A stretch of DNA of 64,000 nt. Source: Mytilus galloprovincialis (lineage: Eukaryota; Mollusca; Bivalvia; Mytilida; Mytilidae). Positions 1 through 30,746 of the stretch are shown here, piece by piece. A program made the translations under genes and the position numbers. The first letter of the stretch is position 1; each line of letters opens with the position of its first letter. The notes below the pieces were generated by a model. The model did not search any database. It worked only from the letters and a program-made list of their open reading frames with translations, and was not told the DNA's origin. Location of the stretch: contig NC_134844.1 of assembly GCF_965363235.1 (NCBI RefSeq), positions 47,798,872-47,862,871 on the forward strand, given 5' to 3'.

Positions 1-1637
1 ATTTGTTACCAACCGACGGACAGACTGGACTAATAAACATTTGTTTGTATAAGACATTAGAAAATAGTGTACAAAAACCAATGGTCTCATGTTTTATTGT
101 ATAGACTATTTAAAGGCAACTTTGACAATTACAATAATATATGTAAAATTATTATGTACACTTGTCAACAAATCAATAAATAACTGTACAATAAATATGT
201 AACATTTTATAGGTTGTCATAGAAACAAGATATTATAATCATTAACAAACACATTCCATGGAATAATAATTCCATTATAATTATATATCTCATTGTTTCC
301 TTGTACACTTATCTTTACACTGAGTATAAAAAAGTTATTATCACTATTCAACTTTTGGAGAAGATGTTTTTTTTTTACTTTCAATTGAACTGTCTCATTT
401 TTTCCTCTATAAAGTGTCCCCATGCATCATGTGTGTAAGGTATTCTAAATAATCTATTGAAATATAGGAAAATTTCTTGATACACATGATTATGTAAAAT
501 TTATATTAAAAAAATAAATTTTGATTTAGCCAATGGTAATGAATTAAAAATGTATAAAATGGACAAATTATTTATACTAAAAATTCACTTAGAATGTACA
601 GTAATTTGTGATCGGTTGTATTAAAATTTAGGTCTATGTGTTTTTCTTTTCAGATACAAGTATTTGAAAGAAATCAGAATTTTGGCATGAAAACGATGTC
701 TTTGGAGTTTTCATATGAATGTATGGAATAATATCAATGTTGACAAGTATAGTAAAAAATAAAAAAAAGAATTTCATAACACTTTAGCCAATTAAAAAGT
801 TTAAATATTTCAGTTTTATTTTTTGGCTTAAGATACTATGTTAAGAAAACACCTTAGCATAGAACTAATTCAAATGAATACACTAAGTTACTCATAACTT
901 TTAATAAAATGGGATATTCAGGATCACTACAACTTAAGTTTGAAACTTTCAATAAAACAGGATAAACACATCTGTCCTGATAAGTCATATGTGAGTGATG
1001 TCTTTAAAATATAAACTTTAAATGGATTTCAATTGATCTTGTTTTGTTTCCACAAGGATTTAAATGTGTATGAATACAAATGAAATCTTATGGAAATGAA
1101 GAAAAGATTTGTATCCTGTAATTTGGTGTCCTATTACACAGATACAGCCCTACAGATATCGCTATACTGTATCTGTATACTATACAGATATCGCTTTAAA
1201 ACTCCGCCCACTGCCGGACTGAGTATTGTTTGAACCTGTGTGCCTTCAGAATATGTATTCCAGTTGCATTCCAATGACGATGACAATTGTCGATTTCAAA
1301 ACGTGTGTAGGATTGTGATGCATGTTTAGTGAATGTCAAGTCTGAAGCGTAGGACAACTCGTACACTTCTGTTTCAAATTTGACAATGTTTTCTTATTTT
1401 TTTTTTACTGTTGAAATTAGCTGTTATGTTAAAATAGATAATTATTCACCTTGAGCGATGTATTATTGTTGACCATTCGAGATTCTTTTTTGCGAACCAG
1501 TCTTCAGCGTAATGTGTGATTTTGATATTACTACGCAAGCCTCAAGGGATTACAAATCGAAAATAAATGCTAAATATGTTAGTTTTTGTGTCTTTCAAAA
1601 CACAAACAATATACAGAATTAATTGCAGGATAAAGAA
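1..1637. other. AT-rich non-coding DNA, nothing recognised
   Basis: No reading frame here looks coding; the longest (217-423) is short, AT-driven and resembles no family I know. Around 1140-1200 a short sequence containing AGATATCGCTATA is repeated imperfectly in both orientations. No promoter or RNA gene is evident. Confidence 0.5.
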
Positions 1638-1780
1638 AATAACTGTTTAGTGTCTTTAAATATCAGCTGTATTTGTACTCGGCTCGAAACAGGTGTAGTA
1701 GCTCGCTAAAAGCTCGCATACACCTTGTTTGCTAGCCTCGTACAAATACAGCTGATATTTAAAGACACCAAACAGTTATT
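1638..1780. mobile_element. Foldback MITE
   Basis: Two arms of about 40 bp are inverted copies of each other. The left begins AATAACTGTTTAGTGTCTTT and the right ends with its near-exact complement. They surround a GC-richer spacer of about 60 bp that itself holds short partial inverted repeats around AGGTGTA. It has no coding capacity. It resembles a non-autonomous foldback transposon; a clear target-site duplication is not seen, so the superfamily is not assigned. Confidence 0.7.
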
Positions 1781-4003
1781 GTCTATATATTTTAAACCTT
1801 AAGGATGAAGCAATTGATTAAACTGACCATACACTAAAAAATACAAATAGCACCTATGTTTTGAAAGCCATATGAAATTATTTTCTGGTGATAAAATGAC
1901 AAGAAAATTATTGAACACTCATATTTACGAAACAAAATCAGCTGTGCATGTTTGCTTTTAAATTTGTTAATAAAAACCAAAAGTATCATCTGCAAAAATA
2001 TTTCATTTGAATTTTTTGTATAAAAAAAGCTTTCGCTAACTTCCCTTTAATGAATTGTGGCCATATTTGTTTACTTTTTTCCAATAACAGGGTTTTCTTC
2101 TCACTCGCACTGTGTGATAGCTGAATTTTTAATGGAATATGGCATGTTTATTTTTTACTGCATAGAGAAAAGCTAATGCCAAAGTACGGAAAGATACTAT
2201 TTCGATAGCAGTATATTGCTAAAGATTTAGAAAAAAAGTATACGTACACATGTTTTATAGTAATACTAAGTTACTTAAAAATATAAAACATATTCACCTT
2301 TTTTGTTAAATTTAAAGTATAGTATATTCTTTGATTCAGCCTTTTCAGTCATATTTGGTGGGGTATAAAATATTCAGATTTTTTTTCAAAATCACATTAA
2401 AAATAATAAAAATATGAAACCGAACTTGTAAGAGTTTTGGTAAAACCTTTGACACTGATATATTCAGGATTTCTTAAGCAAGTCAAAACTTATCTCACAA
2501 GCACCGTGATGTGTTATTATTAACCACATCCTCTGTAAAATGTGTGCCCCCTTTAAAAATAAAAATTCTTTAATATGCAGTGTAGAAAATTAAAAAAATC
2601 CAAAGAATTTGAAGAATGACTATGTTAAGACTGCACTTAAAAAAACAGATATAAATTTTCCTTTCGTACATTTATGTTACTAGAAATCAACCTTTTCATA
2701 TTTTGGTTAAGGACTTTAACACTAACTTTCCGATGCGAAATTAAACATATATATTACAAAAATTAAGACAAACACATAAATGTTGACAGTAAAAATGTTC
2801 ATGATTTAAATTCAATAATAATAAAATGACTTTATACTATAAAGCCAAACATAATATTTGTTGAGTATAAATAATAAAATATAACTGAAACTCTGTAAAA
2901 TTTTGATCTGTTTATAAATCATGTTATATTATAATTGTAAATTAGTGCCGCACTAAATATAGCATAGTAAAACTGAAGCATGCAATCAATAACTCTGAAC
3001 GCTAAAATCCATAGACACTTAAAGAGGCAGAGTCTTAATCATTATTCACAACCATAACATTTATAATTGGTCCTCAATTTATTTACTGTAAAGATTGAAA
3101 TTATTGCGACTGCGTGAGTATTGCAATTATAAAACCTAGCATTCTGATGTCTGATTCAAACACGTGTATGTAGATTTTGCTGAAATCGCAATATTTAATC
3201 TCAAAACTTGGTTGACCATGTCAAAATTGAATTCTGATATGACGTGCTTCTTTTGCTTTGTAAACAACACTGTGATAAAATTTTCGATATATCTATACTT
3301 AGTGCAGACTCAGAGATATACATAATAATGACTGTTACAATATACTTCCCATGTAAATCTACATGTATTGAATCCTATTTGCAGACCCTTTACCAATTTT
3401 ATTGATTTAAAAAGTGCAATTAAAAAAACACAAAATAACTGTTATTCTTATTCGGATGCATAATAAAAAGCAGTAATGCACAAGAGCTCGGAGAAATCAA
3501 CAAAATAAAAATAAAATAAAATTCTGTGAAAGTCTATTAATTTTTTGGGCGCATTTAAGTCATTTCAAAACATGACGTCATACAAATGAAACAGCTAAAG
3601 TCGAAAGTTTTCTGTTATGTGAACCATCGAAATTCTTATGATATTGTATTAAAACTGATTTTTGAGGTAGGTTTTGTTTTATTTTCTATTCTATTGCATT
3701 ATTTGCATATTTAATAATTTCAGCAAGTCAACATGGCGGCTCCTTAGTTACGAAATGTCAACTTTGGATTTGACAGAAGCTTACGAGAAAATCATGTAAA
3801 TTAAAAATGGTAAATGTTGGGTTTGAGAATGAGAATTAAACAGTTTTTTTCTAGCTGTTATTCACGAAATAACACATGCATGCTACGGATTTATTGAGAT
3901 ATTTGAGCTTTATCTAACAGAGAGTAAAAATGATCAGCCACATACACACCAAACCAACCCTCGCTTCAGTATTTTGATGACCGTATTTGTCCTATTAGAA
4001 TCA
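1781..4003. other. Non-coding, nothing recognised
   Basis: AT-rich sequence with stops in all frames and no recognisable repeat or exon. An ATGGCGGCTCC at 3733 is followed at once by an in-frame stop and is not convincing as a first exon. If the zinc transporter has a very long 3' UTR it could reach into this region; no single polyadenylation signal on the minus strand stands out. Confidence 0.4.
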
Positions 4004-4158
4004 AAATAATTCATGGAAGCCATAGATTGTTGGAAATTTACACATGGCCTGGGCCGTGATATTCGTTAATTTTATACCTCGCTAACACTCAGCATAAAAT
4101 TCGAATATCACCAGGCCATGTGTAAATTTCCAACAATCTATGGCTTCAATGAATTATT
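4004..4158. mobile_element. Foldback MITE downstream of ZnT stop codon
   Basis: About 55 bp at each end (AATAATTCAT, one variable base, then GAAGCCATAG continuing inward) are inverted complements with very few differences. A roughly 40-bp spacer holds CTCGCTAACACTCAGC. The arm similarity is very high, suggesting a fairly recent element. No coding capacity. Confidence 0.75.
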
Positions 4159-4872
4159 TCTTAAATAATAAATGGTTACAATAAACTATGAATTTACAGT
4201 ATATTTAGTGCTTTCCTACTGGCTAATAATGCATTTATAAATGTACCTGCTTGGAAAATGTTAAAAAAAAACAATATTAGATTTTCCAATACAATAATTT
4301 TCTAAGTTGTGTAGTTCATGGATGTTACAAGAACACATGATGTACAAAAAATAGTTTTCAAATGAAGTAGAATTTAGGGAATATCAATATATGAGCAGGA
4401 TATTGCATGTTCAACAGTAAAGAATATTCACTGCAGATAAATTTAATGAGAATGCTCAAAGCCCAGTGACAAAATCCGATGCATATTCATTTAGGACAAT
4501 AACATGTGTATGGATTTTGTCATAAACCATGCTTTGTACTAGATCTGATCACTTCATTGGGTGTTAAAAAATTCTTTGATGCAAAGATGTAACAATAATA
4601 TCAAAGTAAAAATGTTTGACCACAGAAAAAGAACTCAAGATTTCATTTAGTAAAATTGTGTTCAATGATTTGCAATGGCAAAATATTTTCAACTTTTGAC
4701 ATACTGAAGAACATGTTTTGAATAAGAAAACTTAAACCATTCTTGTGTCACTTGCTCTTAGAAGGACTTTCGAATTGTAACACGCTTGCATGTATGAAGT
4801 TCAATAAATGAGCACATGCTTTTCATGCAATCATGGTCCTGAAACATTTATACAATTCAAGTAAAAGTCATA
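4159..4872 (-). other. Probable 3' UTR / downstream flank of zinc transporter
   Basis: This lies directly downstream (minus strand) of the stop codon at 4873-4875. It is AT-rich with no coding signal. Assigning it as 3' UTR is inference from position only. Confidence 0.35.
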
Positions 4873-23447
<18,575 letters not shown>

Positions 23448-23973
23448 TTTGTTCTATTTCTTGCTGTACAGTTTAAATATATTTCTTCTTTATTTGCTTG
23501 CTGCTACAGGTCTCTTTTTTTCCTTCTAATTTACCTCTGTTTTGTTAATTTCAATTGTTCACCTGAAAAGAGGGTAACCTTCATAATGAACTATCAAAAT
23601 GATGTCATTTAATATTAATACTTTGATAAAATACTAGACCGAATAATCTGTCTCTTGTGTGGGTACATTTGTCATTTCATATTTTCTTTTCATCATTTGG
23701 CTATTTATTATTATTTTTTTTTTTTTTGTGTGGTCTAATAAAATACAGGAAGATTGTGTCTTAGAATTTGAATGCCCAGGCACAAGCTTTGCAATTTTCC
23801 AAGTTTAAAAGAGGCATTACACTAGACTCAGTCTGTCTGTTTCATGTGTACTTATCATGTGTAGGAGTTTAATAAAATTTGGATGAGTAAAACTTAGTTA
23901 TAGGTTGGAAACAAAAATATTGCAATTTTCAAAGTTATAAAGGGACATACATGTAACATTAGAATTGTAAGTT
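23448..23973 (-). promoter_or_regulatory. Probable 5' UTR/promoter region of zinc transporter
   Basis: The sequence just upstream (minus strand) of the start codon. No metal-response element (TGCRCNC core) or TATA box stands out, so the assignment is by position only. Confidence 0.3.
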
Positions 23974-24255
23974 AATCATTGCCAAATTTGAACTCTGTTT
24001 GCAAGTTTTGTTTCATACCATTGTGTATAGAGATTTTATAAAAATCGCATGAGGCAGTAAGTTTTAAATCATTGCCAAATTTGAACTCTGTTTGCAAGTT
24101 TTGGTTTATACCATGTATACCATTGTGTATAGAGATTTTATAAAAATCGCATGAGGCAGTAAGTTTAAATCATTGCCAAATTTGAACTCTGTTTGCAAGT
24201 TTTGGTTCTTACCATTGTGTATAGAGATTTTATAAAAAATTGCATGAGGCAAACT
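23974..24255 (+). repeat. Tandem repeat, about 90-100-bp unit, 3 copies
   Basis: Three direct copies of a unit with TTGAACTCTGTTTGCAAGTT and ACCATTGTGTATAGAGATTT. The middle copy has a small insertion (ATACCATGT). The similarity between copies is very high. Confidence 0.9.
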
Positions 24256-26342
24256 AAAGAGAAATGAATAAATGAAAAAATGATATGGAAGTTTTTCTGC
24301 AATAGCATGATCAGTGGTTCTCTCTGGGCGTTGCAGCTTCATCCATCAATACAAATTGACCATGCTGACAAACACATATGTAGCCAATAGTCATGCTAGT
24401 ACTGACCATGTTGAAAGTGGCCACCAACAACCAATCAATCAACACTATTATGGAAGTTTATCCTGAACATGTATAATCATATGATACCTGTCTCAGCATT
24501 TTATTTAATGGCACTTTCAGTGGTACAGTGTACTAATAATTAATGATACCAATCATTATCTACACATGTACAAAAATGTATATATATACAATGTATATCT
24601 AAATTATCATAACTTATCTTCATTGTATACTTTGACTATTGCTATGGTATGTCATGTATGTACAAATGTATAAATAAAGTATACATGAAATACAATGTAC
24701 AATCAGAAAGTATGAAGTGCATGTTAAAAATGTTAAAAGAGAAATTGATTTTATTTCAAACAGGGCTATTTTTAGCAAAGGGAAAATCCCAATACATTGT
24801 AGTAAGATTGCTGATCATGATAAAAATAAACATGATAAATCTTATGTCACAGAAGAACAATTTTTAAGCATTTTTGTTAAAACTTTTAAATTGAAGATTT
24901 ATTTTATGATGTTTATTTACAAGGTTTTTAATTCAGAAATATATCTCTAGCTATAGCATTATACATGTATACTATATCTAACAGTTTTCTATGGGAACTT
25001 TCTACAATGTCATTTGAATGTATAATATATGGTGATGATGGCACATTTTAACCAGAATCATAAGCATGATAAATATTCTTAGATTCTTGAATGTCCCTCT
25101 GATATCTTTCGTGCCTCTTTTACAATTGTACACATAGTATTTTCTTTCAAAACTATGTTATGTGTATGTCAATTTTAACTTATCAACTTTAACATCTCAG
25201 TATTAAAGAGTTAATCAACTTTCAATACTATATTTCTTTTTTTTTCTAGACTTGCAGCATGTACACATTTTGCATCAAGGCAATTTACATTATTTGGATA
25301 GTCTACATGTACATGTAGTTACATAAAGTACAAATGTATCAAATAAAATAAATATATGCATGTAATCTTGAACAGAAATTTCCTATGGCTAAGAACACTT
25401 TTGATTAGCATAGTGTTGCTATTCATCATGTTCATTATACATTTTATACATGATTATAAAACAATAAATTACATGTACATGTACAAATGTATATTATACT
25501 TTTGTACAAAAAGTCAAAAATGTAAGTTTAAAAAAAAAAGATCTAAAAAATTAGGTTAATTATACACCCAGCCTCTCACAGATATTTAGGGTTCTATGTT
25601 GAAATATGCACCCAGCCTTTTCCATTTTAACAGGGTTCTGTGTGCAAATATTTTTTTAAAGGTACACCTGCCAAGCATGTACCTACATGACTTACTATGA
25701 TGTAAGCTTTTAACGACCATGACTGGCTATACAGCCCTTACAAAATAAAAAAGAAGATGTGGTATGATTGTCAATGAGACAACTGTCCACAAGAGACCAA
25801 ACTGACACAGACATTAACAACTATAGGTCACTGTACCTACTCCATGTACTCCAAATATTATATATGCCCAGGGGTTTCATTATCTTTTATGTTGACTGGT
25901 ACTTTCCCCCTTTGTAGGTGGTACTTTTCTATTTATTCCATGAATACCTTATACAAAAAATCCTACATTTAGGTGGTACTTGTCAATAGCAGAGAAGGGT
26001 AAAAGTACCGTGTACCGACTCCTAATGAATGCCCTGTATGCCATGTATTGTAACCAGATACATGAACATGTAGCAATACGCAAAAAATTACGCATTTTAA
26101 ACAATTAAACACAAAAGTACAAAAAAAATGTAGGAAGAATATGGATCATTGTGAATAAAAAAAAAAATGCATAATTCATGATAATTATTCTTGTATTGTT
26201 ATAAATATTTTACCCTGCAAGCTGACAACAATATAGAATGTATGCAAGATGCAACATACATGACATGTATTAAAATACTTTTCAATCACAGTATAAAGAG
26301 TATTGATCTGGTAATGACCAAGACATTTCTGCAAAACTTAAA
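24256..26342. other. Intergenic, AT-rich
   Basis: Mostly unassigned. 25747-25850 is a plus-strand fragment of the family at 6368 (GAAGATGTGGTATGATTGTC). 25566-25660 contains CACCCAGCCT-type segments that recur near 27930. No gene recognised. Confidence 0.5.
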
Positions 26343-26345
26343 TTA

Positions 26346-27097
26346 GGCCAGGATTTTTTAATTTGTTGGTTTACCGATCCGCAGACCCGATTTTGCCGAT
26401 ATCCAGAATAAAAATAAAATTGACTTTTCATGCTTTTTCTATCCCGCCGACCCTAACAAATGCATTATCCCTGAAAAATAATTAAAATAATCTTTTTTTA
26501 TGAAATGAAATGCACGAATCTACTAACAAAATTGATAACACTTTCTGTTGTGAAAAAAACTTCCAGTTTACGTTTCTAAAAATAGACAAATCAACTATAA
26601 CTGACCTTGAAATGTCGTTTGCGAAAATAATTTTGTGGAACGAAACCTGTGTTTAAAACCAATTACACAATAAGTTCGTTTCCCATATTTGTAATCAGTC
26701 CGTAAGATGCATCAGGTCTTAGAAATAGACTTGTCCAAATGTGGGCAGGTTTTTACATTTTTTTTCTTTATCAATTTCGTGCTTGAATATCATTATTCAC
26801 CAAGTTTTCTTGAATTGATTAAGCTACGCGAATCCGTTTTTCTAGTTTATGAAATGACGATTTAGTTTCGTCTTTGTCCGTGCACCCCCCCTTTTTCAAG
26901 GGAAATTATTAGACAATGTCATGCAATGTTTACATGTATGACAGCTGAGCAATAATATTTTATCGAACTAAAATTCAATATAAATTTATTTTGCATATTT
27001 TTCTGCTTTGCAAGATATTTTTTATTCTTTTTTTTCCCGACCGACCGACTTTTTCATGGGGAAAATCCATAAACCAACAAATTAAAAAACCATGGCC
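26346..27097. mobile_element. 752-bp MITE, PIF/Harbinger-like
   Basis: TIRs of about 37 bp begin GGCCA and contain TTTTTTAATTTGTTGGTTTA at both ends in inverted orientation. Flanked by TTA on both sides (26343-26345 and 27098-27100), the 3-bp TWA duplication typical of PIF/Harbinger. No transposase frame inside. Confidence 0.8.
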
Positions 27098-27225
27098 TTA
27101 CATGTTATAACACATAACCTCAGACAGAATTACACGTGAAGATTCTAAAAAAGTAAATAAATATACATTTTAGAGACAAACAAAAATTACACAACATAAT
27201 TTTTGTCTACTTTCAACAACTTTTC

Positions 27226-27393
27226 TAGTCCAAATAATTATGACGTCTGACAAGGCTATTTTAATTTTTTTCTGGGACGCCTTCCTACGACATTTTAATT
27301 TTTTTCTGGGACGCCTTCCTACGACCGGTCGTAGGAAGGCGTCCCAGAAAAAAATTAAAATAGCCTTGCCAGACGTCATAATTATTTGGACTA
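27226..27393. mobile_element. 168-bp near-perfect palindromic MITE, Mutator-like
   Basis: The ends TAGTCCAAATAATTATGACG and their complement extend almost the whole length, meeting at CGACCGGTCG. The left arm carries an extra tandem copy of the inner part. The 9-bp duplication CAACTTTTC flanks both sides exactly (27217-27225 and 27394-27402). Long TIRs with a 9-bp duplication point to a Mutator-like element. A diverged relative is at 45589-45714. Confidence 0.88.
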
Positions 27394-27402
27394 CAACTTT
27401 TC

Positions 27403-28620
27403 ATGATCATTGTTTTACTTTGGAACCTATAATGAACAGTAAACTACAGGTCCCATCCAATATAGACTATATTAGATCGTTGGTTTTCCCGTTTGAATGG
27501 TTTTGCACTAGTAATTTTGGGGCCCTTTATAGCTTGTTGTTCGGTGTGAGCCAAGGCTACGTGTTGAAGGCCTTACATTGACCTGTAATGATTTAATTTT
27601 TAAGATTGTTAATTGGATGAGAGTTGTCTCATTGGCACTCACACCACATCTTCCTATATCTATATGTTCAAGACTTGCTGAGAAAAATAGTTCCCTAAAT
27701 TCATTTCAAATATATACATTCTCGACTGTAGACGATAGCAGCCTCAAAATCAAAACCGCAATGCAGAATTTAGACAAGTTTGAAGATAAAGACATTAAAT
27801 TCGAATAACTTACCGAACGGTTTCAAATTCAAAAATTTCCAGAGCTTAAAATCAAACCAGGATGTTCCAATTCTTCAATTCCTATTTTGCACAAAAACAC
27901 CTTTCATCATGAATAAATTTCAAAAATATGCACCCGGCCTTTTACATTTTCAAACGTTCAGTGTGCAAAATTTTCGTGGGTTGCTACGCCGGAACAGCAA
28001 TTATGTGTTGAAATTCAATGAAGAAAATGTGTCCATTGCCTCACTGCCGTGTGATTTCGGTTAAAAAAAAATTAATCTCAGCTACCAATAACGCACAGAT
28101 TAACGAAAAACAATGTAAAACAGCTGACTGGAGGTGCAAATTATTGATAAATTTTAGTATCTTTCTATCAAAGAAGATGTACAGGGGAGACAACTATTCA
28201 AAAGATAAGGCTTACTGTAAATTGTGAACGTGTTGCACGCATTAAACAATTCTTGATATCAATATAGAAAATGTTTGAAATACAAATTTGGAGAAGTCAC
28301 CACTACACAAAATGTTCACTTTCCTGACAAAACAATAATCACGTTCTATAGCATTAAGTCCAAGTGTTAGATTGTCGGCATATTCAAACTATTGACCGCC
28401 GGTGAGCACATGCCCTAGTTTAACCTTTTAAATGGTGTTAAGAGATAACATACACTTTATCTCCCTTGGCGACTGAAACTACTATAACATATTATATGTC
28501 ATATGTCATAGCAGTTTTAGTTGGAGATGACGATGAACTAGCATACAACCCTTGCACGATCGGTTACTTGTAGATTCACATGGTTTAACTATTAATAGAC
28601 TATGCTAGTTCATCTAGACC
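27403..28620. other. Intergenic with fragment of GAAGATGTGGT-type repeat
   Basis: 27460-27660 is a minus-strand relative of the family at 6368 (AGAGTTGTCTCATTGGCACT). 27900-27980 resembles 25566-25660. The short open frames at 27578-28227 are not recognised and change frame often. Confidence 0.5.
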
Positions 28621-29082
28621 TTGACCCTGACATAGACATAGACGGCAGGTGGAAGATAGGTCCACTGATGTAGGACCTAAGGTATTAGGTGCCCTCGGGT
28701 ATCGGGGGATTTGTCATGGATTGATTCACACGAAAATATAGTTCCCTATTTTGATCAATCTTAATACCAATTTAAATGTGACTTGATACCAAAGAAATAA
28801 ATACAATTCTTGGTTATATAATTATGCTGTAATAAACTAATTTCTTCATTTTAAATGTAGGATTTATTGACGTTGTATTGTCCGTGTTATGTATTTTTTT
28901 TAAGGTAAACTGAGTTTATTGAAGAGGAATTGATTGTATTTTATATGTTTTTTTTGGGGGAACTCAGGTAACCTCCGTAATTTAAGAAAAGTACATACTA
29001 TACTATGCTATGGTATATATTATGTTGTAGTAAACTAATTTCTTCATTCTAACTGGTGGACTTCATGGACATGATGAACATT

Positions 29083-29363
29083 GCACTTCGGTGTTGACAT
29101 GAATATCAATAATGTTGTCATTTTTATAAATTTTCTGTTTACAAAACTTTGAATTTTTCGAAAAACTAAGGATTTTCTTATCCCAGGCATAGATTACCTT
29201 AGCCGTATTTGGCACAACTTTTGGGAATTTTGGATCCTCAATGCTCTTCAACTTTGTACCTGTTTGGCTTTATAAATATTTTGATAAGAGCGTCACTGAT
29301 GAGTCTTATGCTGACGAAACGCGCGTCTGGCGTACTAAATTTTAATCCTGGTACCTTTGATAA
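29083..29363 (+). repeat. Retrozyme-like repeat, 5'-truncated copy
   Basis: From CACTTCGGTGTTGACATGAA through GGATCCTCAATGCTCTTCA to the intact hammerhead motif and the tail TAATCCTGGTACCTTTGATA. It lies within the inverted-repeat element. Confidence 0.85.
29288..29335 (+). ncRNA. Hammerhead ribozyme motif, complete core
   Basis: Stem I 5' strand GAGCGTCA, CTGATGA (29296-29302), stem II GTC-TTATGCT-GAC, GAAA, minimal stem III from CGCGCG, cleavage triplet GTC (29325-29327), stem I 3' strand TGGCGTAC. Pairs for stem I: T-A, G-C, G-U, C-G, G-C, U-G. Every invariant core base is present. Minimal stem III with open stem I is the type-I form known from metazoan retroelements. Confidence 0.82.
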
Positions 29364-30024
29364 CTAATTGCATATATATACAGTTTATGTTATAATTTGA
29401 ATGTATTAAGATAACTTCATATGATTATTCTGTAACAGATTAATTTCTTTATTTTAAACGTAGGACTTCGCGGCCATTCTTTCATGACAGGGGTACCGTA
29501 GGTCACCACAAAAAAAAACCCAAATGATATATTAACCATTTAACTCAAGTTAACTCAGTTCACATTATGAAATATACATGACAGTATGCGATGTACATCA
29601 TGTTCATTCTTCTTCTTTCTCTTCTTCTTGTCACCGCATTATAGATATACTAGTTTTTTAAAATGCGTATTTTTTATAAATCAGTCTTTCATGACAAGGG
29701 TACCTGAGGTCACTTACCAAATACATGACATAAACTACTCAATTTCCATCATGTTCACGAATTCCTGCATTTAGATTGAAGAAATTAGTTTATTAGTTTA
29801 TTACAGCATATTTATATGACTTCTATACGTTAGGATTGTTTCTTTTATGTTTCCAAGTATCAGTGTAATTAGAAAGTAGAATAATGTATTTTTTAGTTTA
29901 TTCTATTTTTATATCATATTATTACTACGCTATTTGCAAGATACCTTAAGTCCTACATAAGCGGACCTTTCTTCCACCTGCACATAGACATACAATATGT
30001 TACATATATGCCTCTGACCCTGAT

Positions 30025-30746
30025 CACGAGATAACCACACCAGTCTATATATTGACCTTTAACTACCTGTCAAACACTCATACAATTCCCGGTCAAACCC
30101 GGCGAAAATACGATATTTATAAAAATCAAATTCTAATTAATTGAAACAGTAGAAATGGTTATTCATGCATGCTCAGCGAGCATGACTACAAAAATTATAA
30201 CCATAAAAATCATGTGAGGAAATGCAGCAAGTATTAAATTACATGGATAGCGTGTGCATCGTTGTAAATTTTTATGCAAACAATATTCCATAGCCGCGGC
30301 GCATGTTCAAAATTAAACGGTAAAAAGCGATTTCTAGTTCAGAAGGTTATCGGTGTTATTCGAGGTGTTATTATCGTTTTATAAAATTGATCATTTTGTT
30401 GTTTGATCTTGTTAGTTTGGCGTTCAGTGGCAAATATGTCATGCATGTCAAGGCCGACTATTAAACACTTCAGAAATAACATTATAAGCCTCAATTGACA
30501 TTTAGGTTATTCATAATACTAGCCTAATTGAGATTTGGTTACGTAGGCAAATACTTAATTTATTCTGGTATACAAATCGTAACATACAATTCAAAAACTG
30601 TTAAATTTATATATTAAAGCAGAGACATATATATAAGAATAAGAATAAGAATAAGAATATTTATCATTCCAATCAAGGGCCCTTGATGGGTAGCATAACA
30701 TGTACACATAAAACAATACATCATGATTTGTAACAGAAAAAACATT
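30025..30746. other. Intergenic, nothing recognised
   Basis: AT-rich with a short (AATAAG)n run near 30635-30660 and a CATGCTCAGCGAGCATG palindrome near 30168. No gene. Confidence 0.45.

Larger units (their letters stand above)
28621..30024. mobile_element. Inverted-repeat element interrupted by a retrozyme copy
   Basis: Left arm 28621-28690 (AGGTGGAAGATAGGTCC, GATGTAGGACCTAAGGTAT) is matched in inverted orientation by 29938-30024. Further in, GTAATAAACTAATTTCTTCA (about 28832) is matched by its complement at 29776-29805 and repeated directly at about 29025 and 29430. Arms total roughly 250 bp with gaps. There is no coding frame. Terminal duplication not determined. Confidence 0.6.
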
